64,000 bases of DNA from Liolophura sinensis (taxonomy: Eukaryota; Mollusca; Polyplacophora; Chitonida; Chitonidae): assembly GCF_032854445.1 (NCBI RefSeq), contig NC_088295.1, positions 4,900,501-4,964,500 on the forward strand, written 5' to 3'. Within the stretch, counting starts at the first letter, position 1; each line of letters opens with the position of its first letter. The notes under the pieces are model-generated. The model saw only the letters and a program-made list of their open reading frames with translations. It did not search any database and had not been told where the DNA came from. A program made the translations under genes and the position numbers. Shown one piece after another: positions 43,501 through 54,500 of the stretch.

Positions 43501-46500
43501 AATTGTTGAGTACGACGTTAAACCCCAAGCACTCACTCACTCACTCACTCCCCGCAATGGAAAGTGGGCACAAGTTTGAAAAACAAAGGTCTTTGCTGGA
43601 TTTCATGTCGCCCAAAGCAACGAGTGACATTGAAACAACAACGCGGATCTTACACGCGGTACGTCTAGTGGTGTAACATCGACAGCGCCTCCAACTCCAA
43701 CTGCAAGTGCTGTCCTATCTCTAACCTTCTCCTCGCATTCCCCACCTTGCCAGGGCCCTAAACGACCTCCAGTTACCGATGTTTCCGAGGACGGGTCCAA
43801 GAACAAAATCATGAAAAGAACTTTTCCCCAAACATGGACCGTTAATAGGGAGTGAGTGAGTGAGTGCTCAACAATTTTTCAGTCATATGACGACGAAGGA
43901 ATCATTAGGGTGCATGCACGTGTAATGTGCCTCCTTGTTGCAGGACGGATTTCCACCGCTCTTTTATTTAGTGCTGCATCACTGAGACGACTTACCGAAG
44001 GCAAGTAAGCTGCCCCGCCCGAGCCATTATACTGATACGGGTCAACCAGTCGTTGCACTATTCCCTTCATGCTGAACGCCAAGCGAGGAAGTTACAACTT
44101 CCTCTTTTAAAGTCTTAGGTGTGACTCGACCAAGGATTGATCCTGGATCTACCGGTCCCGAAGCGGACGCTCTACCAACTGTGCTATCCGGGCCGGTACC
44201 GTTAATAGGCCATGGCTGAAGTTTGACCACAACACAGATCTCATGACGTGAAATATTTTGACTAAAAAAAATTCTGGTTTTGCGGCTGGAATAAACAGTT
44301 TAAAGTTAACTGCTGTGACAAAGCATGCGGCATCAGAAATGCACAGAGCCTCTGAAAATCTCTGAATTAAAAGCTTCAAACTTTTGTTGTGAATTTCTCA
44401 CAAAGCACTACTGCAACAACCAGCAGTGCAAAACCCATGTTCACTACATAGCAGAAATCTACAAGGACTGTCTACGGGAATTAGCAGTCTGAGGCTAGTT
44501 TCAGACACCATATTATGAGGCAAGGCCTACTACGACAAATATGTTGTACATGTATAACTTGCAATTTGTGAATCTTGCATCTGATTTTCCCACATATTAT
44601 ATATCATGCCTAATAACATTTTCCTCGATTGCTGAAAATAATTCTTCGCGTATAGATGGCCCCTGAATAAATTATTTGGTCCCTAGAATTTTTATGTCTA
44701 GGGGCCAATGGCTCCAATGTGAAAAAAAAGAAAAAAAAACATTTCAAGCCCTGTTCAATCAATCTTACAATTATATGCATAATCTGTAAAACATAGATAA
44801 TGTTAAACAGGCCTATACGACTCTTTGCAGGAGTAACTTTTAGTGCAAAATATTAGGATTTGAAAGCTAACCTATCAGCATGTCACATGGACTGCTAACA
44901 ACCGGCATGGGAGACTTTCTTGTCGTAAAAAGTTAAAATATTTTAAGATACAGTTTTTCAAAAATTTAAGGACGCTTTTTTGACTGACAATTAAAGTATC
45001 TGCTTCTCTTGTGGCATTTTCATGCAGTGATCAATCCCATTCAGTAAAATTTGATTTTCTTCTTTGCTGACTATTTAGTGTTTGTTTTGTTTATATCTTT
45101 ATGTGGAAACCTCACCATCAACATGGCAATAGCTAAACTGATTATTTAATATGTTTTTTATTTTTTGTGTCATTGATAGTGAACTCAGCGCTCTGCCAAA
45201 ACAAAACACAATCGAGAATATCTTCACAAAATGTCCGCTCTCTTCAGTGAATAATTCTAATATCTGCACCACTTTCCTTCCCCCGTAGTATCTCCTGACT
45301 GACTTTTTGTGGTCGAGTACCGAGTACGAAGTACTGAATTTTATCCTTCTGTATAAAGTATAACAGCAACGTATGTAGTAAGCACCTGTGTTTGTGCAGA
45401 CTTCAACAAATAAACACTGACTGTGGATAGAGTAAAGAATGTTTAAAGGGTATTCTAGTATGCAAACAAGTTGAAGTTCAAATTATTGCCAACTACATGA
45501 TTTGCTGTGTTTTGAGTTTGACAGCCACCATCTCCGTGTTCTTGTACAAGTGGTTCAGACATATTCAAAATACTGTCTGAAAACAGAGAAAAAATTGTGG
45601 CTCCTGTCTTGTGACTTGGCCCTTAGGTTTTTATTTTTCCCCCCATTACAAATATTTATGGCTGACAGGACATCTGTTGTACATTAGACATAATACCAGG
45701 TTGACTACAGCGATAGAAGTAGGCTTTTTATCAACCAAAAGGTTTTACATTCAGGAAAGCATGTGTCACCTCTTAAATGTCTACCCACTGAAGAATAAAA
45801 TGACAAATATAAAATATGGAGGTAGGGTGTAGCCTCGCTATAGAGCCACTTTGGGGACAGGTTCCTGAGCGCATTATAGACTATCTCGCGCTATAACGAA
45901 ATGACTGTGGGATTAAGTATATAGGGCTACAGCCTATCTTACAGATTATGGTTTTGACACTGAACGAAGTGTTATCGATGTAAAATGCATTTTGTCAAAT
46001 TCTTATAGTTAGTTTACTATGAACGCACAATGAACAATGTTTTGTTACCTCGGGATTCAACTAGTATTCTACAAACACAAGTTTACCTGTGCAGAGCAAA
46101 AGCATCTCTTATGATATCCTGCGAATCTAGTCTGGTATCGCGCAATCACAGGCCTGAGCTAATCTACAGAACTTGCTGCATGTTCATTTCCATGAGCTGA
46201 ATTCAAGTAACACAGTTTCATCCACTTTATTTTTAAATAAAAAAAAAACAATAATGCATTTGTTATCCAATTCATCCAGGTCTACTCGTATCAAAAGTAA
46301 TTCATTGAACTTGATGCCTCAGATTCAAAATGGCGAACAGCAGATGACTGTCAACCTGATCACATGAACAAAAAAAATAAAAATAATGTACACCATTTTA
46401 ATGTATATCATGCTAAATCAATGTATGAAATGAAGGAAAGAGGAAAACATTAGGAAGCCATTCTCAAACGTTTCTTCTTCTTTGTTGTCACTGGTTATGT

Positions 46501-48105
46501 AATACCTTTCTGCCAGGTAAACACTTTCAAACCCCTTCCAAATTATAGTTTATTTCTTTCAAAAAACATTGCTAGCATCCTTCAGAATAGAATTATCATG
46601 TAATATTCTGCAACAGTAATGTCACTCTGATCTGATTTTTTCACGATTTAATCTGAAACCACTCCTAGGTTATAACATACATGACCGATTACTGTAAAGA
46701 AAATAATTTTCTATACCCTCAGCCACTTAAAAACTCAGAAAGTTACTTGCTTCAAATAGGGCTGTTTTTTTTTTTTTAGTTAGATTCAGCCTAGATGTAC
46801 TCGCGTTCTGTAAGAAGCATACATGACCGATCACTAAGGAAAAAAATTTTCTATACACTCAGCCACTTAAAAACTCAGAAAGTTACTTGCTTCAAAAAAA
46901 GCTGTTTTTTTTTCGTTAGATCCAGCCTAGATTTACTCACAGCACATTTCCACGAGGCTATGTCCGAGAGCCTCACTTTCGTATTATTGACTTCCAACTT
47001 TGACAGGAAGTTTAACCCAAATTTATGGTTACAGAATGTGAATCTAAAGTGAAATGAACTGTTTGTTATATGGTAAGTGCACTATTTTACATATGCAGAC
47101 TATTGGCTGTTTAATTTTGACCAGGTTTATGTTACAGATGTACATCATAATGTTAATTCATTAGCCACTGAATCACTTGAGACTGTAAAACCATGGGCTG
47201 TTGTAAAGACTAGTGTTATATTTACGTGTAACTTTCTACGTCATTACTTACATCTATTCATTCATGCTTTGCTGAATGAGGCTGGCCAAATATGGAGGAG
47301 ACCCTTTTCAGATGTAGTTCACGGGACTTGCGCATTCAACCCTAACCAAGTTTATCTGTGTTAAACACATTTAAAAACCATGTTCTAGCACATCAACTAG
47401 AGTGCTGTAGTGGGATAAGCAACCGGGAAAGGACCTGACATGCTGTCTGATGGAAGTCTGAATCCAGTGTATTCCACAACAAGCTAAGTACATCCTTTCC
47501 AAAAAGTATAAATTGCGAATTATACAGTGAATGACACGTGACAAAATCTAGAAAGATAAACGTCTTGTTTACACTGTTTTCTTTGTATGTAAATTGAACA
47601 TCTCCCCATTCAGTGGGGGGGAAAATGACGCCAGAATGCACGCCCAAATCAAAATGTAAATTCAACCCTTGTCCTTACAGCTCTCAAACCATGAAGTACC
47701 GATAAATGTGCCTGAGCTGTATTTCACCTTATTTAACCTGGTGTTATGAATCAAGATCAAAGGGCAGATAACTCTTGTGTGACAGACCAATGACCGAAAG
47801 CCGTCTATATCATTACACCAAAATCAGTAAAATATAACTGCTATGATGGTAAATGAAATATCTGGACGAACCCGTGAATAAGGTGTTGGTCTACCACCTC
47901 TTCTTTTCTGCACTCCGCCTCGGAAAACCCCACCGCCAGCTGCCCCACGACGGCCGCCCCGGCCTCGGGATGTGCCCGCGCGTCCTCTCAACCCACTCGT
48001 ACCACCACGACGCCCTCCGCGGCCTCTTCCACCGCCTCCCCCACCCTTCTTGTTCATTTTTATGATGTCATCTAGACTTAGGTCTATCTTGTCGCCCGCA
48101 GACAT
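37533..48105 (-). CDS. ALYREF: ALY/REF mRNA export factor, six coding exons
   Basis: Minus-strand coding exons are 47872-48105, 41847-42011, 41453-41600, 39187-39277, 37941-38112 and 37533-37547, with consistent phases, giving 274 residues (human 257). ALYREF is the TREX adaptor that binds spliced mRNA with UAP56/DDX39B and hands it to NXF1/TAP in the nucleus. In order: the N-terminal UAP56-binding motif [16 protein letters not shown]; an RGG-rich basic region ([10 protein letters not shown]); [14 protein letters not shown]; a single RRM, residues about 105-185, with RNP2-like KLLVSNLDF and an RNP1-like GTAEVIFER; a second Arg/Gly-rich region; and the C-terminal UAP56-binding motif [18 protein letters not shown]. 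The last coding exon holds only MDVQ and stop. The exon 1 donor CGG|GTTCGT is weak. Intron 1 is 5.9 kb and holds nested transposons. Confidence 0.96.
38872..39055 (-). mobile_element. Diverged head fragment of SINE family 2
   Basis: TGCTGAACGCCAAGGGAGG, AAGTTACAACT, then GTTTGATCCCAGATCTCCCG and CGAGGCGGATGCTTTCTCTG follow the head half of the intact copy at 43850-44197, with an unrelated insert between. It lies in ALYREF intron 4, whose remainder shows nothing recognised. Confidence 0.65.
39829..41066. mobile_element. Non-autonomous hAT-like element, copy 2, in ALYREF intron 3
   Basis: The ends are CAGGGCTTCC and GGAAGCCCTG, identical to the termini at 31194-32126. Flanking GTCAAC/GTCAAT is a near-perfect 6-bp target duplication. 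At 40079 the terminal motif reappears in diverged form (CAGAGCTTCTGCTGG), so the left end is partly duplicated or one element sits inside another. It contains a small SINE insertion at 40192-40243. Confidence 0.75.
40192..40243 (-). mobile_element. 5'-truncated SINE family 1 insertion with 15-bp target duplication
   Basis: The 52-bp insert carries only the 3' end of the family (TTTATTTGATTGGTGTTTCA, CGCCGTACACAAGAATATTT). It is flanked by perfect copies of ATATATTTACCTAAG at 40177-40191 and 40244-40258. Retention of the tail and loss of the head is what abortive target-primed reverse transcription leaves. Confidence 0.88.
43179..43549 (+). mobile_element. tRNA-derived SINE, family 2, copy A
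   Basis: The head has an A-box-like TAGCACAGTTGGTAGAGCG and a B-box-like GGATCAATCC about 40 bp later. A conserved body follows (GAGGAAGTTGTAACTTCCTC, GGCTCGGGCGGGGCGGCTTA), ending in an (ACTC)n tail. CCCCGCAATGG occurs perfectly on both sides (43168-43178 and 43550-43560) as target duplication. The short open frame across it is not a gene. Confidence 0.92.
43559..44385 (+). pseudogene. Broken hAT-transposase-like N-terminal region
   Basis: An ATG at 43559 opens with [18 protein letters not shown] frame change follows near 43675, then [10 protein letters not shown] up to 43849. There SINE copy B interrupts it, and the frame resumes after the SINE as [14 protein letters not shown] stop follows directly, and then [20 protein letters not shown] and ASEMHRAS. 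The spacing of W, F, H and C positions is that of BED/TTF-type fingers at the N terminus of hAT transposases and their domesticated relatives. Frameshift, stop and SINE insertion show it is dead. Confidence 0.65.
43850..44197 (-). mobile_element. tRNA-derived SINE, family 2, copy B (inverted)
   Basis: Near-identical to copy A but inverted, running from the (GAGT)n tail at 43850 to the head at 44197. ACCGTTAATAGG is a perfect 12-bp target duplication (43838-43849 and 44198-44209). With copy A it forms inverted arms of about 350 bp around a 300-bp spacer. Confidence 0.92.
44760..47871. other. Remainder of ALYREF intron 1
   Basis: AT-rich unique sequence with no supported gene. It includes a two-copy tandem duplication of about 140 bp at 46675-46940 (shared CTCAGCCACTTAAAAACTCA and GAAAGTTACTTGCTTCAAA, each followed by a poly-T run and CAGCCTAGAT). 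Confidence 0.75.
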
Positions 48106-48503
48106 ATTTGAAGGGCGAATATTACCAGAAATTCAGCTGAAACGAGCGACTGCTTTCACAAAAGTTTGGTCACAACAGCACGCGATGGTTGATAAGTGCG
48201 GTTCCGGTTTGTGGTGGTTTATGGGTAAATTATTAAGTAAAAACCTTAAATTTTACTAAACGGTTGATAAGTAGTTATCAGCTATTTTTCTGTCCTTTTC
48301 AAAGCAAAATATTACAGAACAAACTAATAATGAGGATATGTAAATTCTTGGTTTTGATTGTGTTTAGCGGCCGTATTACGTAGGCGGACGTCCTAACTTC
48401 CGTGCGTAACCCATCAATACATATTTCTCAGCTTGTGAATGGCAGATGAGCTAAAGGAGCGTCGGAAGATCATGGTAAAAGCAAGCTAGACGTTCAAACG
48501 AGG
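48106..48503. promoter_or_regulatory. Divergent promoter and 5' leaders between ALYREF and the RGS gene
   Basis: 398 bp separate the two start codons. The interval contains GCGGCCG, TTACGTAGGCGG, CTTCCGTGCG and a CCGGTTTG element (ETS-like core GGAA/TTCC). No TATA box lies at an expected place. A 16-codon upstream ORF (48439-48489, MADELKERRKIMVKAS) ends 14 nt before the RGS start and could dampen its translation if it lies in the transcript. Confidence 0.55.
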
Positions 48504-51500
48504 ATGACAATCACACCACATGCAATGGACATCAATGAAGACAAGCGACCAAGAAGTATGGTCGTTTCCAAAGTAAGTGGTTTTGTATGGATGGCGAGGG
48601 TCGTCTGTTTGGGCTCATCAGCACCAGGTGGTTGATACACAGACAAGTTCTGTCTCTCAGCTGTGTGTATTGGGGTGGGTTAGTACAGCGTGTGGCGGAA
48701 TGCCACTGGACACGGCAAAACTGTGGGTCTCCTTGATCATACGATTGTTCTCATAGCTTGATAAATGCCAGAGAACGGTTAATCAGCTGATACGTAGATA
48801 CGTATGTTAAGCTTATAATATGCGACATCCAGAGGAGTTTTATCTACCCCTTGTCCAATCTCTTCTCTCCACACATACTATATAAGATATAGTATAGTAT
48901 AGTATAGCACTTGTTTTCCACCGGTGTGGCATACATTATTATTATTCAAGAAGTCATATATAGTCAGTAACTTGCCAAACGTAGACGGTTTATCCTAGTG
49001 GCTCTAGTTTCTTTCACCCAGAAAGCCGACTGCTGTCTTATATGAAAAAAACAATCAAGGATTCAAAAACTGTGTAAATTTATTTATTACCATTTTTTTT
49101 ATGTAGGAAATACTATTTCATGTAGAGAAGAAGGCCAGGTTAATTAAAGGTTAAATGATGTAGTTGCTATGAGAAACATTTTTGACAGCATCACAACAGG
49201 AACTCAAAGCAGCTGTGATCTATACATGACACTGTTTTCCACTATCTCTCTTGGTGATAGGTTATTGGAGGTGATAATTTGTATTGTCAATTTTAACCCA
49301 GAGGAGAAACAGTACTCATTTAGGAAGGGTTGACAGGAGTCCTTTAAATTGCCCATGTTCATCATTTTAATTTTGACTAATAGTTACTCTACTCAGACTT
49401 TTTCTAAATCAATTAATGGAGTATGTTTGGTCTTTGATCTGTGAAGTTTTTGTTTGAATCCGGCACTGTTTGGCTTCACTGCAGTTTTACTTCAGGAGGA
49501 TTGTTTGGAATATTGTTCAAGGGAATTATTTTTGCTTCAATATGTCATTCTGTCATAAAAGTGAAATATTCTTCAGTGTTGTGTAAAACGTAGATTTGAT
49601 AAATTCACTCATAAAGGTGATATTTATCATGCACTGACATGATTACTGTGTTTATGAACTGCTTATACATGTATATTGTAAGTACATGAACTATATCTAT
49701 GTTGTAAAACTGGTTTCCTCTATGTTTTATGGTCCAACACACAACAGGTTACATTTTATCTTAATTGTACTGTTTATATCCTGAATGTGTTGATTGCTAT
49801 GGTTATGTTCCTGTTTTGAATTTGGTGTTATGGCATAGAAACAGTAATTATGAGGCTGTCCTATATTTACACATATCCGGAAGTAGAAGATAGTCCTGTT
49901 CCTCTACCGCCTCTCTACACCTGGGCATATCCTGGAGGCATCCACCCTGCCTCAGTACTGATATGAGGTCACTGAGGGTACTGCTGGTTAGATGCCTACT
50001 AAATGTGTCAGTTGCCTGTGTAGCCCAAGGTGTCATGCAGATATCGGAACATGGTTAGTAGGACTATATGTACTTGTCAGGTGGCTATTTCATCACAGCT
50101 CTCTCACTCCTAAAATATAACCAGCAGCCCATACCCTCTGACATTTTGCCTGTGGTACTGTTTAGAGTTCTGAGTATGGTAGCATCAAATAAATTATGTT
50201 TTAGCATCCTGTTCAACAGACCTGTGAATTTATAGTTCATTCATAAACATTGCTTTCATAAAAAAGTTGCCAAGTCTGCATGTCCCTCATGTACACATGC
50301 ATAGTATGTTCTGTCAGGATCACACGTGTAGCAATAGTCTTTTAAATGCCAGATGTGTAGTAGATGTGCACTTTTGTACAAATTTGGAGAACAATATGAT
50401 AAACAAATTTTAATGTTAATTGAACACCAACAGTTTTTCTAGCAGTATTTATTTGTTTATTTGATTGGTGTTTTACGCCGTTACGTCGTAATATTTCACT
50501 TATACGACGGCCGTCAGCATTATGGTGGGTGGAAACCCGGGAGACCTCGGGGAAACTTCCGCAGGTTGCTGACAGACCTTCCCATGTACGGCCGGAGAGG
50601 AAGCCAGCATGAGTTGGACTTGAACTCACAGCGACAGCATTGGTGAGAGACTCCTGTGTCATTACGCTGTGCTAGTGCACTAACCAACTGCGCCACGGAG
50701 GCCCCTGTTTTTTAAGAGTAGACCTGCCATTTCTTATTACATCAACTCATCATCATGTGAAGGAGCACTAACCATGTTTTTACCTACTGCACTATTCTTG
50801 GCAATGTTGTGACTGTCTATATCATCCATATAAAATGACAACCAGTTAGGCTGTTATTATTCAGTGTGATAAAGTGTGTTACTCGTGCCCTTCTAAATTG
50901 TGAAAAGGGGCCTTGCATACATGTCTGTGTATAAAGCTCAGACTCATTGAGTCTATCAACCCCTTGTCTAATCAGTTTGCATGTTTGAAACAACAGTGGT
51001 TTTTGTCAGGAGGTTTGACATGACCTTCACAAACGATGAAGGTTTTTTCTGAGTCTTCAAGTTTCCTCTGGTTATAAATTTTGTCAACCAATGTTGATAA
51101 GTGAAAAGTCATTAAACAGCGATCAAATACATGTAAATTAGCAAAGTGTGTTAAGTTGCGATGATATTTTTGAAAAAAATTGCAAATATACTTGTTAATA
51201 TACTTGGAAAGTGTCAGACAATGAAGAAAGTGTTTTATTTTACACAATGGCTTGCATAAATTTATCCTAAATTTCACCCACAAAAGTGCATTTTTAGAGG
51301 CAGAAAATGACATAAAATATCATTTTTGGTGCTGAAAAATACATTTTTCCAGCAGAATATCATAATACCTTCCAAACCAGCCTTAAACACTTTTGTAGAA
51401 TCATTAGTTCTCAGAGCAAGTTGTGCAAGTTAGTCATGGACGATATTTTAGGTCATTTAGGGTATGTGTAGTTTGAAGAGGGAATACAGCAAAATATATT

Positions 51501-54500
51501 GGTCACTTCCAGTTGTACACTATATGTACATATAATTTATACAAAGCTCAACATTCTGTAAATCTAGACAATCAAGTCTGGTTTTTTTTTTTTTTGATTT
51601 TGATAAATATCTGCTGCATTTACAGTCAGCATGTCCAGTGCCCAGGTTTAACATTTTGTGGCTTTTCTCAATTTGCTTTCATGAACTTCATTGAATAAAG
51701 TGGACCTGTGCACTATAGCGTATTTTTAATTACATTTTTTCATTTATTTTTTTAGATGGAGAACATTATCAAAAGCATGCAGCATCCAGAGACTGGAATA
51801 CCTGTTCGCAGCCAGAAAATGTTCCTCACGACAATACCATGTGCTTTTACAGGTAAGTCCGACTAAAGGATGGTTACAGTAGGTTACATTTTAGGTTTAC
51901 CTTATTTGAGCTTAGTTTTGTCTCAACATTGCATCCGAGTGAAGAAGCAAAGCGGAAATGCTTTCCTAAATAACATTTGTCATTGCTGATGTCTTTTTGG
52001 ATGGCTGACAGTTTTATCTAGAAACAGACTTTAATCATCATTCCTCGATTCTGATTGGACTTCATAACTGAACACCCAAAAAATTTGTCTGTGCACGTGG
52101 AAAATCTCCACAGCATGCACAGTGTGCAGGTAGAAAATAAACTTTCCACCAACTTCCTTGCATAGATCCAAAATAGGAGTTGCTGCATGCAGATTTATTC
52201 CATAATACAATGCTCAACATGCGTAGACTTCATGTGAATTTGTATTTTAAGCATATAAAGTTTTCAGTAGTGAATGTCATATGGCTTGAAGCAAATCTTC
52301 ATGTAAAGTAGATTTTTCTGTTGCAGACACAAAAGGTAACATAACCTTTTCTAGCTGTTATAAATACATGTAGTAAATGCGTAAATCATATTATCAATTT
52401 TCTGTAGTGCAGCTGAAAATATTCATTGTACATGTGTAGCGTGATATATGTATATGTAAACAGGATTGTATTGAGGCAGGAATGTACATGTGCTATACTT
52501 GCTCAGGTGTCCCCAAACTGTAAGGCACATGTGTTAATGATTGGGAGCTGGGGTGGGATTCATCATGGGGTGAAGGGAAAGAGCTGCCACTGGGCTCTAG
52601 TGATTGTGAGATAAACATAGAGCATGTAATAGCTGGAGCTTCTTGGCCCTGGGTTTAGCTAAGAATGAGAAAAACACAAATATACTGTTAGATAGTATGA
52701 ATGTCTGCATGTTTTACTGGGTCATGCTACTCAGCAGCTGGAAGCTAAATGCCTGAATATATTCCCAGTGAATTAAGATCTTTATTGGACAGCTCCTGTG
52801 CTACTTAATGCCAAATGTGCCACCATACAGGGTATGTACTGGGTATATGCAGTGGTCCTTACACTTAATGTGTGGTTACCATACAGTTTGATATAATTTA
52901 GCAGCTAGGCACTTCACTCTGTAAGCCAGTAAAAAGATACTGGCATTTGTCACCTGATTATGTTGAGTGGAAGCTGGTGTTGAACACAAAGCCATATTGA
53001 CAGTGGTCTCTTCATTTCAAGAGTATTTCACGTATACAACAGTGGCCAGCATTATGGAGGGAAGAAACTCTTTTTTTATACAGTGTACACCTTGTACACA
53101 TTGGTTGATTTACTGACACCTTGTTCACATTCTTGCGGAATCAGCATGACCATAAGTACTTGTACATGTAGACATGGTTCATTGTTAACCTGTGCATCAT
53201 TTACCCATTTAAAAAATGCTGATTAAATACACTATTTATTAAATGTGGCAGGTGCTTACAAATGCAATATTAGAATGTTCACATCAGCACAAAGGTTGCC
53301 TGTGTTGTTTACACCTTGTCTTGTACACATCTTGGTTTGCAGTAGAGACACTTTGTCCATTTTACATTGTGTAAATGTTTTGCAGATTTGAGTATACAAT
53401 ATAAGACACATGCCTGGTTCACATGGCAATATAAATGTGAACAATAAATTACAATAACATGCCCACAAGGTGTAGTAACCCTGTTCACATGTGAGCTTGT
53501 AGTACAGTCTTTATTAGCTGATTCATAAAATAATGTGCTCTATAGACACCTTTATCACATAATATTGTGTAGTATATACCACTTGTTTAAATGTACATAT
53601 TGTAATGTTCAGTATTGACACCGTGTTCACACTGCAGTTAGCACGTCCTAAAGATATGCATATATAATACTGTCATACTTGTTTGTGTGTAAACCTCTAG
53701 GCAACATTATACTTCTGAAGGCAATTATTTAAGGTAAGACAATCATCTGGTAATATTGTGATGATGTCATTTTCCCTCTCTTGGGGGTTTTCAACGAGAA
53801 GGGTTCAACCCCTGTCATTCTCCTTTTGGACATGTACATGTACAGGTGGAAGGTATTTATAAAGGTATCAGTGTATGGGGAAGTGGGTTAATTGTAGCTG
53901 AACCTGAGAGGTGTGACGTCAGCCTCTGAGGGAGAAGACGTAAACCAGGGATTTGCATACCTCACAGCCACAATTAGCAGAGTGCCAGCGCTCAATCTCG
54001 TCAAAGGCACAATTTCATGGGCAGAATTAATTGATTTATTTATCCTTGCCTCAGGATGTTGTCTGTTTCAGCAAGGCACAACCATCTAAAGGAGATCCAA
54101 TGTTACTGCATCAGACTTTGTTTAATTAGATTGTGTTTTCAGCATAACTTGCAATTCATCAGTTTAATTATTGACAAGATTGAATGAGTACGTAGATGTG
54201 TTGTATGTTATGACAAACAAAGAAGTCGCTTTTCCAGTTGATTTCACTCCAAACCACAGATTCTCCTGTGTGGAACCACAACATGGAAAGTAAAAGATAT
54301 AGGACAACTCCTGTGCTGGTAGTTGTCAAGCCACTTAACTCAGAACAGGAAAGAGCTCATATTTGGCTGTTAAGGCATTTATTCTAAATTCTTTTTTTTT
54401 CCCCTTTGAGATGTTCAATAGATGCAGGCCCAGGCTTAACAAAGCTATATGAACGCATACATGCAAATGTACTGTAAAACCAAAAAAATGAGCAATATGA

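Larger units (their letters stand above)
42957..44753. mobile_element. Decayed hAT transposon in ALYREF intron 1, containing two SINEs
   Basis: The left end CAGGGCTTGAAAT is repeated inverted at the right end (ATTTCAAGCCCTG, ending 44753). TTCAA directly flanks both ends (42952-42956 and 44754-44758), a 5-bp target duplication. Subtracting the two SINEs, about 1.1 kb of element remains. It includes a relic of a zinc-finger N-terminal transposase region and no visible catalytic core. Confidence 0.72.

Noticed and set aside
43295-44230. Two near-identical small proteins ([17 protein letters not shown]...) on opposite strands
   Set aside because: They are the same frame of the two inverted SINE family 2 copies and have no coding role.
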